Origin: Trinickia mobilis
Lineage (GTDB): Bacteria > Pseudomonadota > Gammaproteobacteria > Burkholderiales > Burkholderiaceae
Assembly: GCF_017315705.1 (NCBI RefSeq)
Contig: NZ_JAFLRF010000011.1
Span: forward strand, 1 to 64,000
Direction: 5' to 3'
DNA length: 64,000 nt
Below the pieces are notes generated by a model that was given only the letters and a program-made list of their open reading frames with translations, did no database searches and was not told the origin of the DNA. Shown in pieces: positions 1 to 8,143 of the stretch (position 1 is its first letter; every line of letters begins with the position of its first letter). The position numbers and the translations under genes are program-made.

Positions 1-178
1 GATATTTTGGTCTCCGCCCTTCAATCAGCCTTGCCCCGCCTAGAAGTCCATCAACACGCCAAGTGAAGGGCTGGGGTTTTCGCCGGGCGGTTTTTTTGTT
101 GGGGTGATCGGTTTTTGTCGTGGCGGGGCCCGGCGTTATTGAGCTGCCTCCCGGCAGACAGCCAAGCCCTCGACGAAT

Positions 179-601
179 CTAGCGATCGGCCCCATCCCCG
201 TAGAACTGCTCGATCAGCTCCTGAACCAGATAGCGGTGATGCGGCGACAGCGCTTCGATCTTCGACGCCAGCTCGATCGTCTCCGGCGTCAGCGGATACT
301 TTTCGTCGCGCGGGAGGGGCTTGGGCGTCGTGCGGGCGGCCGCGCTCGGCGGCGGCCCGTAGTGCAGCCAATGGAGATCGACACGCAGCCAATCGGCCAG
401 CGTGGCGAGCTTGTCGGCAGTTGGGATCGTGCGGCCGGTCAGCCACTTGTGCGCGGTCTGCGGGGAAATCGGGTTGTCCCCGTGATGGCGCAGATTGAAG
501 TGCAAGGCAAGCTCAGTCCCGCCCGAGACTTTCTCGGGGCTGCGCAGCAGCGCGAACTTGAGGCGCTCGGAGAACGCCATTTTTTCTTCGACGGTTGGCA
601 T
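179..601 (-). CDS. XRE-like helix-turn-helix DNA-binding protein
   Basis: A small protein of about 140 residues. It begins with a segment typical of short phage or plasmid regulators (MAFSERLKFAL), followed by a helix-turn-helix-like stretch with ISPQTAHKWLTGRTIPTADKL, where QTAHKWL looks like the recognition helix. The C-terminal half is charged and helical and may mediate oligomerisation. The role is inferred to be a transcriptional repressor. The start is uncertain: ATG at 601, ATG at 580 behind a GAAGAA stretch, or TTG at 643 are all possible. It points away from mnmE, and two direct repeats lie just upstream of it, consistent with autoregulation. Its presence beside mnmE, where yidC is usual in related genomes, suggests an accessory insertion. 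Confidence 0.6.
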   Translation of the reverse strand: MPTVEEKMAFSERLKFALLRSPEKVSGGTELALHFNLRHHGDNPISPQTAHKWLTGRTIPTADKLATLADWLRVDLHWLHYGPPPSAAARTTPKPLPRDEKYPLTPETIELASKIEALSPHHRYLVQELIEQFYGDGADR

Positions 602-643
602 CACAAAATTGTGCAGTTCAGCCAGCGCCAAGGAGACAACCAA

Positions 644-958
644 TTAAGCTACATTTAGCTGATATAGGCATATTTTTAGCTGAGATACGCCGCGCAAGAC
701 GGTAATCTTCGATAGCCATCGAGGTAGCACAAGTGTCTACTTATCAAGCATATTCGACCGTTTATAGTCTCAACGTGGGCGGCCGATCTTAAGAACAATC
801 TTATCTTATGCAAGATAAATAGCCCATCGCCCGGACGACCGTTTCGCCCCCGCACGGCACGTCGAAGCCGGGCAACCGGCGCGCTACAATGCGCTGCGTT
901 TTCAGCAAGCTCGCAAGCCTTCGCCTGTCACCTTCGCCCACTGCAGTCTTTCTCCACC
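644..958 (+). promoter_or_regulatory. Intergenic region with probable mnmE promoter
   Basis: No gene is seen in this stretch. A TACAAT -10 element lies at 885-890 with a weak -35 (TCGAAG, 862-867) at 17-bp spacing, leaving a leader of about 60 nt before the mnmE ATG. The left part (644-830) is AT-rich compared with mnmE and looks like accessory DNA. No yidC remnant is visible. Confidence 0.45.
654..683. repeat. Direct repeat TTTAGCTGA, two copies 21 bp apart
   Basis: TTTAGCTGA occurs at 654-662 and at 675-683. The 21-bp phase, two helical turns, puts both copies on the same DNA face. They sit directly upstream of the minus-strand regulator gene. This suggests operator half-sites for that regulator; the assignment is inference. 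Confidence 0.45.
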
Positions 959-2359
959 ATGCTCGCTACCGACTCCGATCCGATCGTCGCCATTGCCACC
1001 GCCCCCGGACGGGGAGGCATCGGCGTCGTGCGGGTGTCGTTCGGCCGCGCCGGGGAGGCTGCTGCCCAATCGCTGATGCTGGCGCTATGCGGCCAGCCGC
1101 TCGCGCCGCGTCACGCGAGCTACGTGCCGTTCGTCGACGGCGGCGGCAACGCGCTCGACCGCGGCATCGCGCTGTACTTCCCGGCGCCGCACTCGTACAC
1201 AGGCGAATACGTGCTCGAACTGCAGGGTCACGGCGGGCCGATCGTGATGCAGTTGCTCCTGCAACGCTGCGTCGACGCCGGGCGCCGCTTCGATCTGCGG
1301 CTCGCCGAGCCCGGCGAATTCACGCGTCGTGCGTTCCTGAACGACAAACTCGACCTGGCGCAAGCCGAAGCCGTCGCCGATCTGATCGAAGCCAGCACGG
1401 AGGCCGCCGCACGCTCGGCCGGACGTTCGCTCGAAGGCGCGTTTTCGCGCGATATCCATGCGCTCGTCGAAGACGTCATCACGCTGCGCATGCTCGTCGA
1501 AGCGACGCTCGACTTCCCCGAAGAAGAGATCGACTTTCTCGAAGCCGCCGACGCGCGCGGCAAGCTCACGCATATCCGCGGAAGGCTCGAACAGGTGCTC
1601 GGCGACGCGCGACAAGGGGCGTTGCTGCGCGAGGGGTTGTCGGTGGTGCTCGCGGGGCAGCCGAACGTCGGCAAATCGTCGCTGTTGAACGCGCTCGCGG
1701 GCGCCGAGCTGGCGATCGTCACGCCGATCGCCGGCACGACGCGCGACAAAGTCTCGCAAACCATCCAGATCGAGGGCATCCCCCTGCACGTGGTCGATAC
1801 GGCGGGCCTGCGCGAAACGGAAGACGAGGTCGAGAAGATCGGCATCGCGCGCACATGGAGCGAGATCGAGCGCGCGGACGTGGTGCTGCATTTGCTCGAC
1901 GCGCGCGTCGGCTCCACGACCGAGGACGGCGTGATCGCGGCGCGTTTTCCGTCTGGCGTGCCTGTCGTGCGCGTGCTGAACAAGACCGATTTGACGGATC
2001 TCGCGCCGACGGTCACGCGTCTTTCCGATGCGAGCGATGACGATGTCTGCGAAGTGCGCCTGTCGGCAAAAAAGGGCGAAGGAATCGAGTTGTTGCGCGA
2101 GCAGTTGCTGCGGATCGCCGGATGGCAGGCCGGTGCGGAAAGCGTCTATCTCGCGCGCGAGCGGCACCTGATTGCGCTGCGCGCTGCGCAGGATCACCTC
2201 GCGCTCGCGGCTCAGCACGCGAATCAGAACGCACAGGCGCTCGATTTGTTCGCCGAGGAATTACGGCTCGCTCAAGAGCAATTGAATTCGATTACCGGGG
2301 AATTCACGTCGGACGATTTGCTCGGGGTGATTTTCAGCCGGTTTTGTATTGGCAAGTAA
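959..2359 (+). CDS. mnmE: tRNA uridine-5-carboxymethylaminomethyl modification GTPase MnmE
   Basis: MnmE, with MnmG, installs the aminomethyl or carboxymethylaminomethyl group on C5 of the wobble uridine in certain tRNAs. The 466-residue length is normal. The N-terminal formyl-tetrahydrofolate-binding domain spans about residues 1-120, followed by a helical domain. The G domain is inserted near residue 232 with the P-loop GQPNVGKS, the switch motif GTTRD, DTAG near 280 and NKTD near 340. The C-terminus ends in the family signature FCIGK with the conserved Cys463. The last 20 nt double as the att core of the downstream island and the coding sequence is intact. mnmC, acting later in the same pathway, lies at 55423. 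Confidence 0.97.
   Translation: MLATDSDPIVAIATAPGRGGIGVVRVSFGRAGEAAAQSLMLALCGQPLAPRHASYVPFVDGGGNALDRGIALYFPAPHSYTGEYVLELQGHGGPIVMQLLLQRCVDAGRRFDLRLAEPGEFTRRAFLNDKLDLAQAEAVADLIEASTEAAARSAGRSLEGAFSRDIHALVEDVITLRMLVEATLDFPEEEIDFLEAADARGKLTHIRGRLEQVLGDARQGALLREGLSVVLAGQPNVGKSSLLNALAGAELAIVTPIAGTTRDKVSQTIQIEGIPLHVVDTAGLRETEDEVEKIGIARTWSEIERADVVLHLLDARVGSTTEDGVIAARFPSGVPVVRVLNKTDLTDLAPTVTRLSDASDDDVCEVRLSAKKGEGIELLREQLLRIAGWQAGAESVYLARERHLIALRAAQDHLALAAQHANQNAQALDLFAEELRLAQEQLNSITGEFTSDDLLGVIFSRFCIGK
2340..2359 (+). other. Attachment site (attL core) in the mnmE 3' end
   Basis: GGTTTTGTATTGGCAAGTAA is the last 20 nt of mnmE, encoding RFCIGK and the stop. The 3' end of mnmE (trmE/thdF) is a known integration target of tyrosine-recombinase islands such as SGI1. 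An integrase gene follows immediately, and a degenerate copy lies at 11802-11820. Confidence 0.6.
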
Positions 2360-2472
2360 TCTGTTGTCCAGGGTTGTCCACTGATGTCCGGGAATCTCCC
2401 GCAAACCCTTGCCAGAATTGGATTTTACTGCTGCTGCTGACCAAGAATGCCTCTTGACTGCCATCTCCTGAT

Positions 2473-2492
2473 GGTACACATTTAGGTACACA
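2473..2492 (+). repeat. Paired GGTACACA arm-type site, left end of island
   Basis: GGTACACATTTAGGTACACA holds two GGTACACA units with 12-bp phasing. An inverted unit, TGTGTACC, lies at 2514-2521 just before the integrase ATG. The same double unit with the same phasing occurs at 11726-11745. Arm-type integrase binding sites are the natural reading. The inverted copy may let the integrase repress its own gene. Confidence 0.6.
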
Positions 2493-2524
2493 CGGACGTT
2501 GTATCCCAGCTGGTGTGTACCAAC

Positions 2525-3757
2525 ATGCCCAAAACTGTCGTCCCGCTGAATGACACTCGCATCAAGGCGCTCAAGGCCAATGCGGCGCGTTACCGTATTT
2601 CGGACGGTGGCGGTCTCGTGCTTGAGATCATGACGTCGGGATCGAAGGTCTGGCGCTACCGGTACACGCTGCACGGCGAGCGGCAGCCGATGGTGACGAT
2701 CGGGGATTATCCGTCGATCACCCTGCAGGAGGCCCGCGAGAAGGCCCGGAGGTATGCCGAGATCGTCGCCAAGGGTGTTTCCCCGGTGACGGATGCCAAG
2801 AAAGACCGCGGAGCCGTGAAGCGCTTCGATACGCTCAAGGAGTTCGGCGATGATTGGTACACAAGCCAAGTGCAGCCGATGTCGGCCGAATACGCGCGCA
2901 CGATCAAGCGGGCACTGGAGAAGGATATCTATCCAGCGGTCGGTAACAAACCCCTGCCCGAAGTGACGCCGGGCGACGTGTTGATGATCTGCGATCGGAT
3001 CAAGGCACGCGGTGCTCCCAAGATGGCGCTTTCGACCCGCAACGTCATCAAACGGCTGTTCGAATATGCGATCGCGCGCCAGTTTGCCACGACAAACCCG
3101 GCGCATGCCGTTGTTGCCCGTTTCGTCGCTACGCATGACAGTCGCACGCGCGTCCTTTCACCTGACGAGATTGGTACGGTGTTGCGTGCCGTCTATGCGT
3201 CGGACATCCGCCGCGCGCTGAAACTGGCGATCCACCTGCTGATCCTGACAATGGTTCGAAAGTCCGAGTTAGTCGAGGCGCGGTGGTCAGAGTTCGATCT
3301 GGACGTCGGCATCTGGCGCATCCCCGCCGACCGGATGAAGAAGGACAAGGAGCATTGGGTCTACCTGTCCGCGCAGGCCGTTACCATGTTCCGCGAGCTC
3401 CACGTGCAGATCGGCAACCACGAATACGTATTCCCATCAACGCGTGGTCTTGACAACAAGCCGATCGCGAAAAGCACGCTCAATCAGGCCGTGCGCTCGC
3501 TGAGCCTGGACGTTCAGCACTTCGTTCTGCATGACTTTCGTCGTACCGCGTCGACGCACCTGCACGAAATGGGCATGTCGTCTGATGCGATCGAGAAGGC
3601 GATTGCGCACTCGATTAAGGGCATCAAGGGTGTCTATAACCGCGCCGAATACGCCGAGGAGCGCCGGAAGATCCTGCAGCTTTGGGCTGATTTTGTGGAG
3701 ACACAGGTCGAGGAGGAGCGGAAGGTCGTGATCGGTAACTTTGGAGCGACCGGGTAG
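2525..3757 (+). CDS. Tyrosine-type site-specific integrase, P4 family
   Basis: A 410-residue recombinase expected to integrate and excise the island at the mnmE 3' end. The N-terminus (VPLNDTRIKALKA, then DGGGLVLEIMTSGSKVWRYRY) is the DUF4102 arm-binding domain. A core-binding SAM-like domain covers about residues 95-195. The catalytic domain shows the box I arginine in MVRKSEL, HDFRR in box II, and a C-terminal VYNRAEYAEERRKI segment carrying the tyrosine nucleophile. The ATG at 2525 was chosen because homologues start near there; the in-frame GTG at 2513 is also open. No good ribosome binding site is visible. The gene appears intact. Confidence 0.93.
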   Translation: MPKTVVPLNDTRIKALKANAARYRISDGGGLVLEIMTSGSKVWRYRYTLHGERQPMVTIGDYPSITLQEAREKARRYAEIVAKGVSPVTDAKKDRGAVKRFDTLKEFGDDWYTSQVQPMSAEYARTIKRALEKDIYPAVGNKPLPEVTPGDVLMICDRIKARGAPKMALSTRNVIKRLFEYAIARQFATTNPAHAVVARFVATHDSRTRVLSPDEIGTVLRAVYASDIRRALKLAIHLLILTMVRKSELVEARWSEFDLDVGIWRIPADRMKKDKEHWVYLSAQAVTMFRELHVQIGNHEYVFPSTRGLDNKPIAKSTLNQAVRSLSLDVQHFVLHDFRRTASTHLHEMGMSSDAIEKAIAHSIKGIKGVYNRAEYAEERRKILQLWADFVETQVEEERKVVIGNFGATG

Positions 3758-3811
3758 CGATGTGGCGAAACGATGCGCTGGACAGCGAGTCACTACCAAA
3801 CTTTTCGACCC

Positions 3812-3835
3812 AAAAGTTTAGTAAGCTAAACTTTT
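3812..3835. promoter_or_regulatory. Perfect 10-bp inverted repeat upstream of fic gene
   Basis: AAAAGTTTAG and CTAAACTTTT are separated by TAAG. The palindrome lies 60 bp before the Fic start in an AT-rich patch between the integrase and fic. It is most likely an operator, since the Fic protein ends in a winged-helix-like domain. It could instead act as a weak terminator for the integrase transcript. Confidence 0.45.
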
Positions 3836-3894
3836 ACTAATATTTCTTTAGCCCCCCCTAACCCTGTTAAACATTAGCGAGCCAAACCTTAGCT

Positions 3895-5064
3895 ATGACG
3901 GATCGAACTGCCGGCACGTACGTCGAGGGTTCTCTGGCAGCGGAGCGCTATAAAGCCTTCGTACCCCACCCGCTGCCACCCGACCCCGCGGTCGCCATTG
4001 ACTCCGAGATGTTCATGCTCCTCGAGAGCGCAAACCGTGCTCTCGGCAGGCTCGATGGCTTGGCGTCGCTGTTTCCAGACCCGGACTTGTTTATCTACTT
4101 CTACGTTCGGAAGGAGGCGCTGCTTTCGAGCCAGATTGAAGGTACGCAATCTTCATTGTCGGATCTGCTGCTGTTCGAGAACGAGGAAGTACCAGGCGTC
4201 CCGCTCGATGACGTCCAAGAGGTGTCGTGCTACGTGGCCGCGATGAATTATGGGCTGGAACGCCTCCGCGGAGGTTTTCCCATGTCGCTCCGACTGCTAC
4301 GGGAAATACACGGGAAACTGCTGGACAACGGGCGAGGTGCTGAAAAGGATCCGGGCGAGTTCAGGCGGCACCAAAACTGGATTGGCGGAAGCCGGCCGAG
4401 TCTGGCAATGTTTGTGCCGCCTCCTCCCGACCGTCTCCAGCAATGTTTGGGCGAGTTCGAGCGTTTCCTGCACGAAGATCCACCGTCCGTACCGTTGTTA
4501 GTGAAGGCTGCCATGGCGCACGCTCAATTCGAAACGATCCATCCATTCTTGGACGGTAATGGTCGCTTGGGGCGATTGCTCATTGCTCTTCTGCTGTGTG
4601 CAGACGATGCGATGTCTCAGCCGATCCTCTATTTCAGCTTGTACTTCAAAGCCAATCGCGACGAGTACTACCAGCGACTCCAACTCGTACGGGAAAAGGC
4701 CGACTGGGAAGGTTGGATCAAGTTTTTCCTGCAGGGCGTCAAGGAAACATCCGAACAAGCTGCAGCGGCCGGCCGGCGCATACTCGCCATCTTCGACGAG
4801 GACCGAAAGCAGATCGATCAGTTGGGTCGCGCGAGCGGGTCTGCCATGCGCTTGTTTCAAACGCTTCAACGCAAGCCGATGCTGACGATCCCGAGTGCTG
4901 CCGACAAGCTGCAACTGTCCCAGCCTGCGGTTACGGCAGCATTCGCGAATCTCGTGCAACTGAATATTGCGAACGAGGTTACTGGGCGCCAGCGCGGCCG
5001 CGTGTTTGTGTATGAGAGATATCTCGCAGAACTCGCTCAGGGTACTGAACCGATTGCGAGATGA
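3895..5064 (+). CDS. Fic family protein (probable AMP-transferase) with winged-helix C-terminus
   Basis: Fic proteins usually transfer AMP from ATP to a hydroxyl of a target protein. The 389-residue product has a Fic N-terminal domain with the inhibitory motif SSQIEG (Glu82), the class II arrangement in which this Glu blocks productive ATP binding. The full catalytic motif HPFLDGNGRLGR follows, with His216. The last 80 or so residues (TIPSAADKLQLSQPAVTAAFANL) look like a winged-helix DNA-binding domain. It lies in the island directly behind the integrase and no separate antitoxin gene is adjacent. The SD sequence is weak. Targets are unknown; a role in phage defence or stress is inference. 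Confidence 0.92.
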   Translation: MTDRTAGTYVEGSLAAERYKAFVPHPLPPDPAVAIDSEMFMLLESANRALGRLDGLASLFPDPDLFIYFYVRKEALLSSQIEGTQSSLSDLLLFENEEVPGVPLDDVQEVSCYVAAMNYGLERLRGGFPMSLRLLREIHGKLLDNGRGAEKDPGEFRRHQNWIGGSRPSLAMFVPPPPDRLQQCLGEFERFLHEDPPSVPLLVKAAMAHAQFETIHPFLDGNGRLGRLLIALLLCADDAMSQPILYFSLYFKANRDEYYQRLQLVREKADWEGWIKFFLQGVKETSEQAAAAGRRILAIFDEDRKQIDQLGRASGSAMRLFQTLQRKPMLTIPSAADKLQLSQPAVTAAFANLVQLNIANEVTGRQRGRVFVYERYLAELAQGTEPIAR

Positions 5065-5590
5065 TGCTCGTCGAGTGCGGACTCATCGTCGCGTAACGGT
5101 GAGCGGTGGGACTACTACGCCGCCCTTCCAATGCCGCTCTTAGATGATGTGTGATGGCGACTGTCGCTGGGCTGTTGCTTCTGGCGCCCAAAACCGGCGA
5201 TTGCCTATCCTGCAATCATTCGTTTTTCGTGCCGTTTGCTAGACGTCAGCGAAATCGGTGCGTCACCAGAATCAATTGCGTGCGAATGCGCGCATACAGA
5301 ATACGCAACGTTCGCAAATGATGTGTGCACGGTGCGCGTACCGAGTACGCGGAGCATGCCCCTCCTGTGCGTGACTTCTACCGCCTCAAGTCGAATGTAG
5401 CGCGATAGCGCAGAGTGATCCGTGCGCAGTCTGCTTGAATGGCAGTGAACCACGGTGCACAACCCTGAGCAGCCAAGGAAAAGAATTGCGCGAACCGCAG
5501 TTACAAGACGCTCTTGTATGCGATACCAGCACACGACCGCGTACGCGCTTCGGCGTGACGGGAGTGGATCGATCGGGCGCCGAAGCTCGA
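5065..5590. other. Non-coding stretch after fic
   Basis: No convincing gene was found on either strand; the long open frames lack family resemblance and initiation signals. Base composition is lower in GC than the flanks, consistent with decayed island DNA. Confidence 0.4.
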
Positions 5591-5599
5591 AGACCTGCC

Positions 5600-5695
5600 T
5601 CAGGCGGCGAAGCGCATTGCAGGAGCAGCAGGCGAACATGTCGAACGCGCTTTCGGCGCTCGGCATTTCGAGCCAGGCCGCCGCAATGACCTCAA
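5600..5695 (+). pseudogene. Remnant of a phage-type helical protein gene (copy 1)
   Basis: The translation LQEQQANMSNALSALGISSQ is open here without a plausible start. It parallels LQQQHANMSNALNALSMANS in the broken gene at 8144-8409, including 20 identical bases (5632-5651 and 8305-8324). It is therefore a fragment of a second copy of the same gene. Function unknown. Confidence 0.5.
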
Positions 5696-5841
5696 TCATC
5701 GCCGTGATGGTGACCGTGGTGACCACCCTCATACCCGCCGTAGTACCCCCCACCGTAGTAGCCGTCGTATGGCCAGACGACGCAACCGCTCAGAAGCATA
5801 GCAGCAGCGATAAGCAACAAAAGGGCTCTCATAGTGTTCAT
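5692..5841 (-). CDS. Small Gly/Tyr/His-rich lipoprotein
   Basis: The 49-residue product starts MNTMRALLLL. It has a hydrophobic signal segment ending in the lipobox LLSGC, then a mature part rich in Tyr and Gly and a tail HHGHHHGDD. The His-rich tail may bind metal. It should be exported and lipidated. The start at 5841 was chosen because the upstream part of the open frame has no signal-peptide character; the ATG at 5832 is equally possible. Comparable small lipoproteins are common in Burkholderia. Function unknown. Confidence 0.55.
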   Translation of the reverse strand: MNTMRALLLLIAAAMLLSGCVVWPYDGYYGGGYYGGYEGGHHGHHHGDD

Positions 5842-5976
5842 TCCGGTCAGGGCTGATTCGCCGCAAGAATACAGACAGCCTCCAGTGGCGACTGGAAGAA
5901 ATCGTTTCACAACCTGCGAGGCAAGAGACGCGCGATGAATTGACGAACCGGACATCGTGCCGGCGCGTGGCGGCTG

Positions 5977-6162
5977 GTGGACAGCAATCAGCCACTCATA
6001 CGGCTGCGCGTTCGGATCGCGCAGGAAGTGCTACGCGTGGGAGAGATTGACGACGCGCCGAAGGATCGCCAGGATGCGAACGTGCGCTCATACGCCCGAA
6101 GTCAGGAGGCTGTCGCATACGAACATGAAGGCCGCCTGAAGCGGCGCATGCGATACACATAG
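5977..6162 (+). CDS. Small charged hypothetical protein, phage-like
   Basis: A GTG-initiated frame of 61 residues (VDSNQPLIRLRVRIAQEVLRV and onward), ending 11 nt before the ATG of the DUF2591 gene and in the same direction. It is rich in Arg, Asp and Glu and contains no cysteine or membrane segment. The SD is poor. Its position suggests it belongs to a three-gene phage-type unit with the next two genes. Confidence 0.4.
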   Translation: MDSNQPLIRLRVRIAQEVLRVGEIDDAPKDRQDANVRSYARSQEAVAYEHEGRLKRRMRYT

Positions 6163-6173
6163 CGGAGGTAGTG

Positions 6174-6548
6174 ATGCTCGTCGACGAACTGGAGGGTGCG
6201 CTGCTCGACTACTGGGTAGCGCGCGCAAGCGGCCTGTCCAACCCGAGGATCGAGGATGGCATGTGCTGGGTTGAGTACGCAGGCTGCGAAGGCGAGCCGT
6301 CTAGTGCAGTAGACGCGGCTTTTGCCCCATCGACGGATTGGGCTGACGCTGGTCCAATCCTCGAGCGTGAAGATTATTGCCTGCCTCGAGTCAACACAAA
6401 TGTCGGCGCACTGCACCATGGCGGTTATGCAGCATCCACACCGGCTGGTTTTTGCTTCTATGGCAAAACCCCGCTGATCGCCGCCATGCGGACTTACGTT
6501 GCAGACAAGTTCGGCGAGGAAGTGCCTGACGAGGCGAGGGAGGGATGA
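6174..6548 (+). CDS. NinX-like phage protein, DUF2591 family
   Basis: The 124-residue product begins MLVDELEGALLDYWVARASGL and contains PSTDWADAGPILERE and TPLIAAMRTYVADKFGEEVPDE. These are the hallmarks of DUF2591, the family of lambda-type NinX proteins carried by many prophages; their biochemical role is not established. The ATG at 6174 is preferred to GTG at 6171 because GGAGG (6164-6168) is then correctly spaced. It overlaps the next gene by 4 nt (ATGA), indicating translational coupling. Confidence 0.75.
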   Translation: MLVDELEGALLDYWVARASGLSNPRIEDGMCWVEYAGCEGEPSSAVDAAFAPSTDWADAGPILEREDYCLPRVNTNVGALHHGGYAASTPAGFCFYGKTPLIAAMRTYVADKFGEEVPDEAREG

Positions 6549-6798
6549 TGAACAGCGACAAATCGCCGTACACCGAGCCTGCTGATCTTGTGGTCGGAGA
6601 ATTTTATTGGGTGATGCCGGCCTTGGTCCTGACACTGATGCGGAGTGGGAGGGCGAGAAACAGCCCGCTCGCTTCGCCGGGACGTCTGCGAGCGGGGAAC
6701 TGTTATGGAATTGTCTCGGCATCATCGGCGAATCCGATTGGCCTATGCGCTGGATGGGCGAGCATCATCTGCTTCACTGGACGCATCGCCGGCATTGA
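6545..6798 (+). pseudogene. Frameshifted small phage-type gene after DUF2591
   Basis: Frame one reads MMNSDKSPYTEPADLVVGEFYWVMPAL and then runs into unrelated sequence. From about 6628 the next frame continues a sensible protein (PDTDAEWEGEKQPARFAG, later SDWPMRWMGEHHLL) to the stop at 6798. One missing base near 6627 (TTGGTCCT) explains the break. Repaired, the product would be about 84 residues and resembles small acidic phage-region proteins found next to DUF2591 genes. Either a true lesion or a sequencing error. Confidence 0.6.
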
Positions 6799-6814
6799 GT
6801 TCGCGCGGCGCTTG

Positions 6815-7309
6815 TCACTCGCCCGACGACGCCCCGGACTGGACCGCGCGCGGCGTGCCGGCATGCACCGACGGCCGGACGACGAGCACGGGCACTTTGC
6901 TGTGTGTCAGAACCTTCTGCGTTTCGCTGCCGATCAATAGCGCGCGCACCCCTGCGCGACCGTGCGATGCCATGACGATGAGGTCGCAGTTACGTTCGGC
7001 GGCTACGCTAACGATGGCTTCGTAGGGATGGGCCTGGGTCGTCGCGATCGTTTCGCATTCGACGCCGGCCTCCGAGGCCGCTTTCGCGATTGCTCCGAGG
7101 TAGTCATCGGCATGCTGCTGGGCGATTTCCAGGAAGCGCTCCTCGGTATCCTCGAGCATTTCCGGGCTGTACACGAAGTGCCGATACTCCGGCATGACAT
7201 GAAGCCCAGTCAGTTTGGCTTTGCACTCGCCGGCAAGCGTCACGGCCATCCGGATGGCAGCGTCGGACAGTGCCGATCCGTCGGTGGGCACCAGCAGATG
7301 CTTGAACAT
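6815..7309 (-). CDS. Universal stress protein, UspA family
   Basis: A 164-residue single-domain Usp with N-terminal KHLLVPTDGSALSDAAI, the strand that opens the Usp Rossmann-like fold. The C-terminal nucleotide loop is VMASHGRAGVRALLIGSET. The ATP-binding consensus G-2x-G-9x-G(S/T) is nearly met, but the first glycine is alanine here. Usp proteins act in the cytoplasm under stress, often as nucleotide-dependent dimers. About 17 extra C-terminal residues are low-complexity. It lies inside the proposed island and points opposite to its neighbours. Confidence 0.92.
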   Translation of the reverse strand: MFKHLLVPTDGSALSDAAIRMAVTLAGECKAKLTGLHVMPEYRHFVYSPEMLEDTEERFLEIAQQHADDYLGAIAKAASEAGVECETIATTQAHPYEAIVSVAAERNCDLIVMASHGRAGVRALLIGSETQKVLTHSKVPVLVVRPSVHAGTPRAVQSGASSGE

Positions 7310-7537
7310 GAGCTTCCCCGCGCTTGCACGGCGCTCTTAGGCGCGGCGACGCGTCTGCGAGTCCGGCTTCGACGCGCCGGGCGCTGCAGCGACGTGCATA
7401 GAGGAATTTAAGTCCAGAGCGCACGAATTGCCAAGCCGACGGGACTGCGCGTGCCGTGGGCATGCGCTGCTCGGCTTGCTCGCGGACCGCCTGTGACCTA
7501 GATTTTTATTCGGGTGCGACAGCCGAGAGAGGGTGCC

Positions 7538-7960
7538 ATGGATCTGCAAGTGGAACGTGTCGACGTCTGGGCTGCGACGATCCCGGACCAGCCGGGGAGC
7601 CTTGCCCAAGTGCTGAGCGTCCTGCGCGACGCCGGCGCCGATCTGAAATTCGTCGTCGCCCGGCGAACGCGGGAAGGCGCGGGCGAGGGGATCGTGTTCG
7701 TCGCGCCGTTGCAAGGCGACCGCGAAACCCGTGCGGCCGCCCAGGTGGGTTTCAACGTCACGCCGAGCCTTCGCGCTCTGCGAGTGACGGGCAAAGACCG
7801 CCCGGGCGTTCTCGCCGAGTTGACCCAGAAGCTTGCCGAAGGAGGGCTCAATCTCCGCGGCGCCACGGCCGCCGTACTCGGGACCGAGTTCGTTGCCTAT
7901 ATGGCACTCGACTCGCTAAGCGACGCCGATCGCGCTATGGAAATACTGCAGAAGGCCTGA
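7538..7960 (+). CDS. Tandem ACT-domain protein
   Basis: A 140-residue protein made of two ACT-like modules. The first (about residues 6-65) has TIPDQPGSLAQVLSVLRDAGAD. The second (about 75-138) has RVTGKDRPGVLAELTQKLAEGGLN. ACT domains bind small ligands, often amino acids, and no catalytic domain is fused, so a regulatory or binding role is inferred. The ATG at 7538 follows a purine-rich GAGAGAGGG ribosome binding site; a GTG at 7514 would add eight residues. It is divergent from the usp gene. Confidence 0.75.
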   Translation: MDLQVERVDVWAATIPDQPGSLAQVLSVLRDAGADLKFVVARRTREGAGEGIVFVAPLQGDRETRAAAQVGFNVTPSLRALRVTGKDRPGVLAELTQKLAEGGLNLRGATAAVLGTEFVAYMALDSLSDADRAMEILQKA

Positions 7961-8030
7961 ATCGGGCCCTCGCTTTACCTGCCTGATTGTTGTGGATAAC
8001 GGCGCGTCGCGACTATGGCGCAGCGAAGGC

Positions 8031-8049
8031 TGGTCCCCCGACAGGAGTC
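8031..8049 (-). other. tRNA 3'-end-like 19-mer, possible old attachment site
   Basis: Read on the minus strand, GACTCCTGTCGGGGGACCA looks like the T-stem, acceptor strand and CCA of a tRNA 3' end. The rest of a tRNA is absent upstream. Such isolated 3' ends are left at the distal border of integrated elements. Chance similarity cannot be excluded. Confidence 0.3.
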
Positions 8050-8143
8050 ACACAACGGACTGAAAGCCAGTACTGTATTGGGTGCTGGCTCAGCACGCCA
8101 CTCATGTACCCCACCATTTACCCCAACTCGTGAACACAAGGGA

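Noticed and set aside
1-178. Possible terminator near GCCGGGCGGTTTTTTTG at 80-100
   Set aside because: The T run is present but no stable stem of matching arms could be drawn.
1085-2218. Long minus-strand frame over mnmE
   Set aside because: It is an Arg-rich shadow of an intact, recognised gene on the other strand and has no start signals.
5205-5753. 182-codon minus-strand frame after fic
   Set aside because: No initiation signal, no family pattern, irregular residue use; it overlaps the phage-type remnant and the lipoprotein gene.
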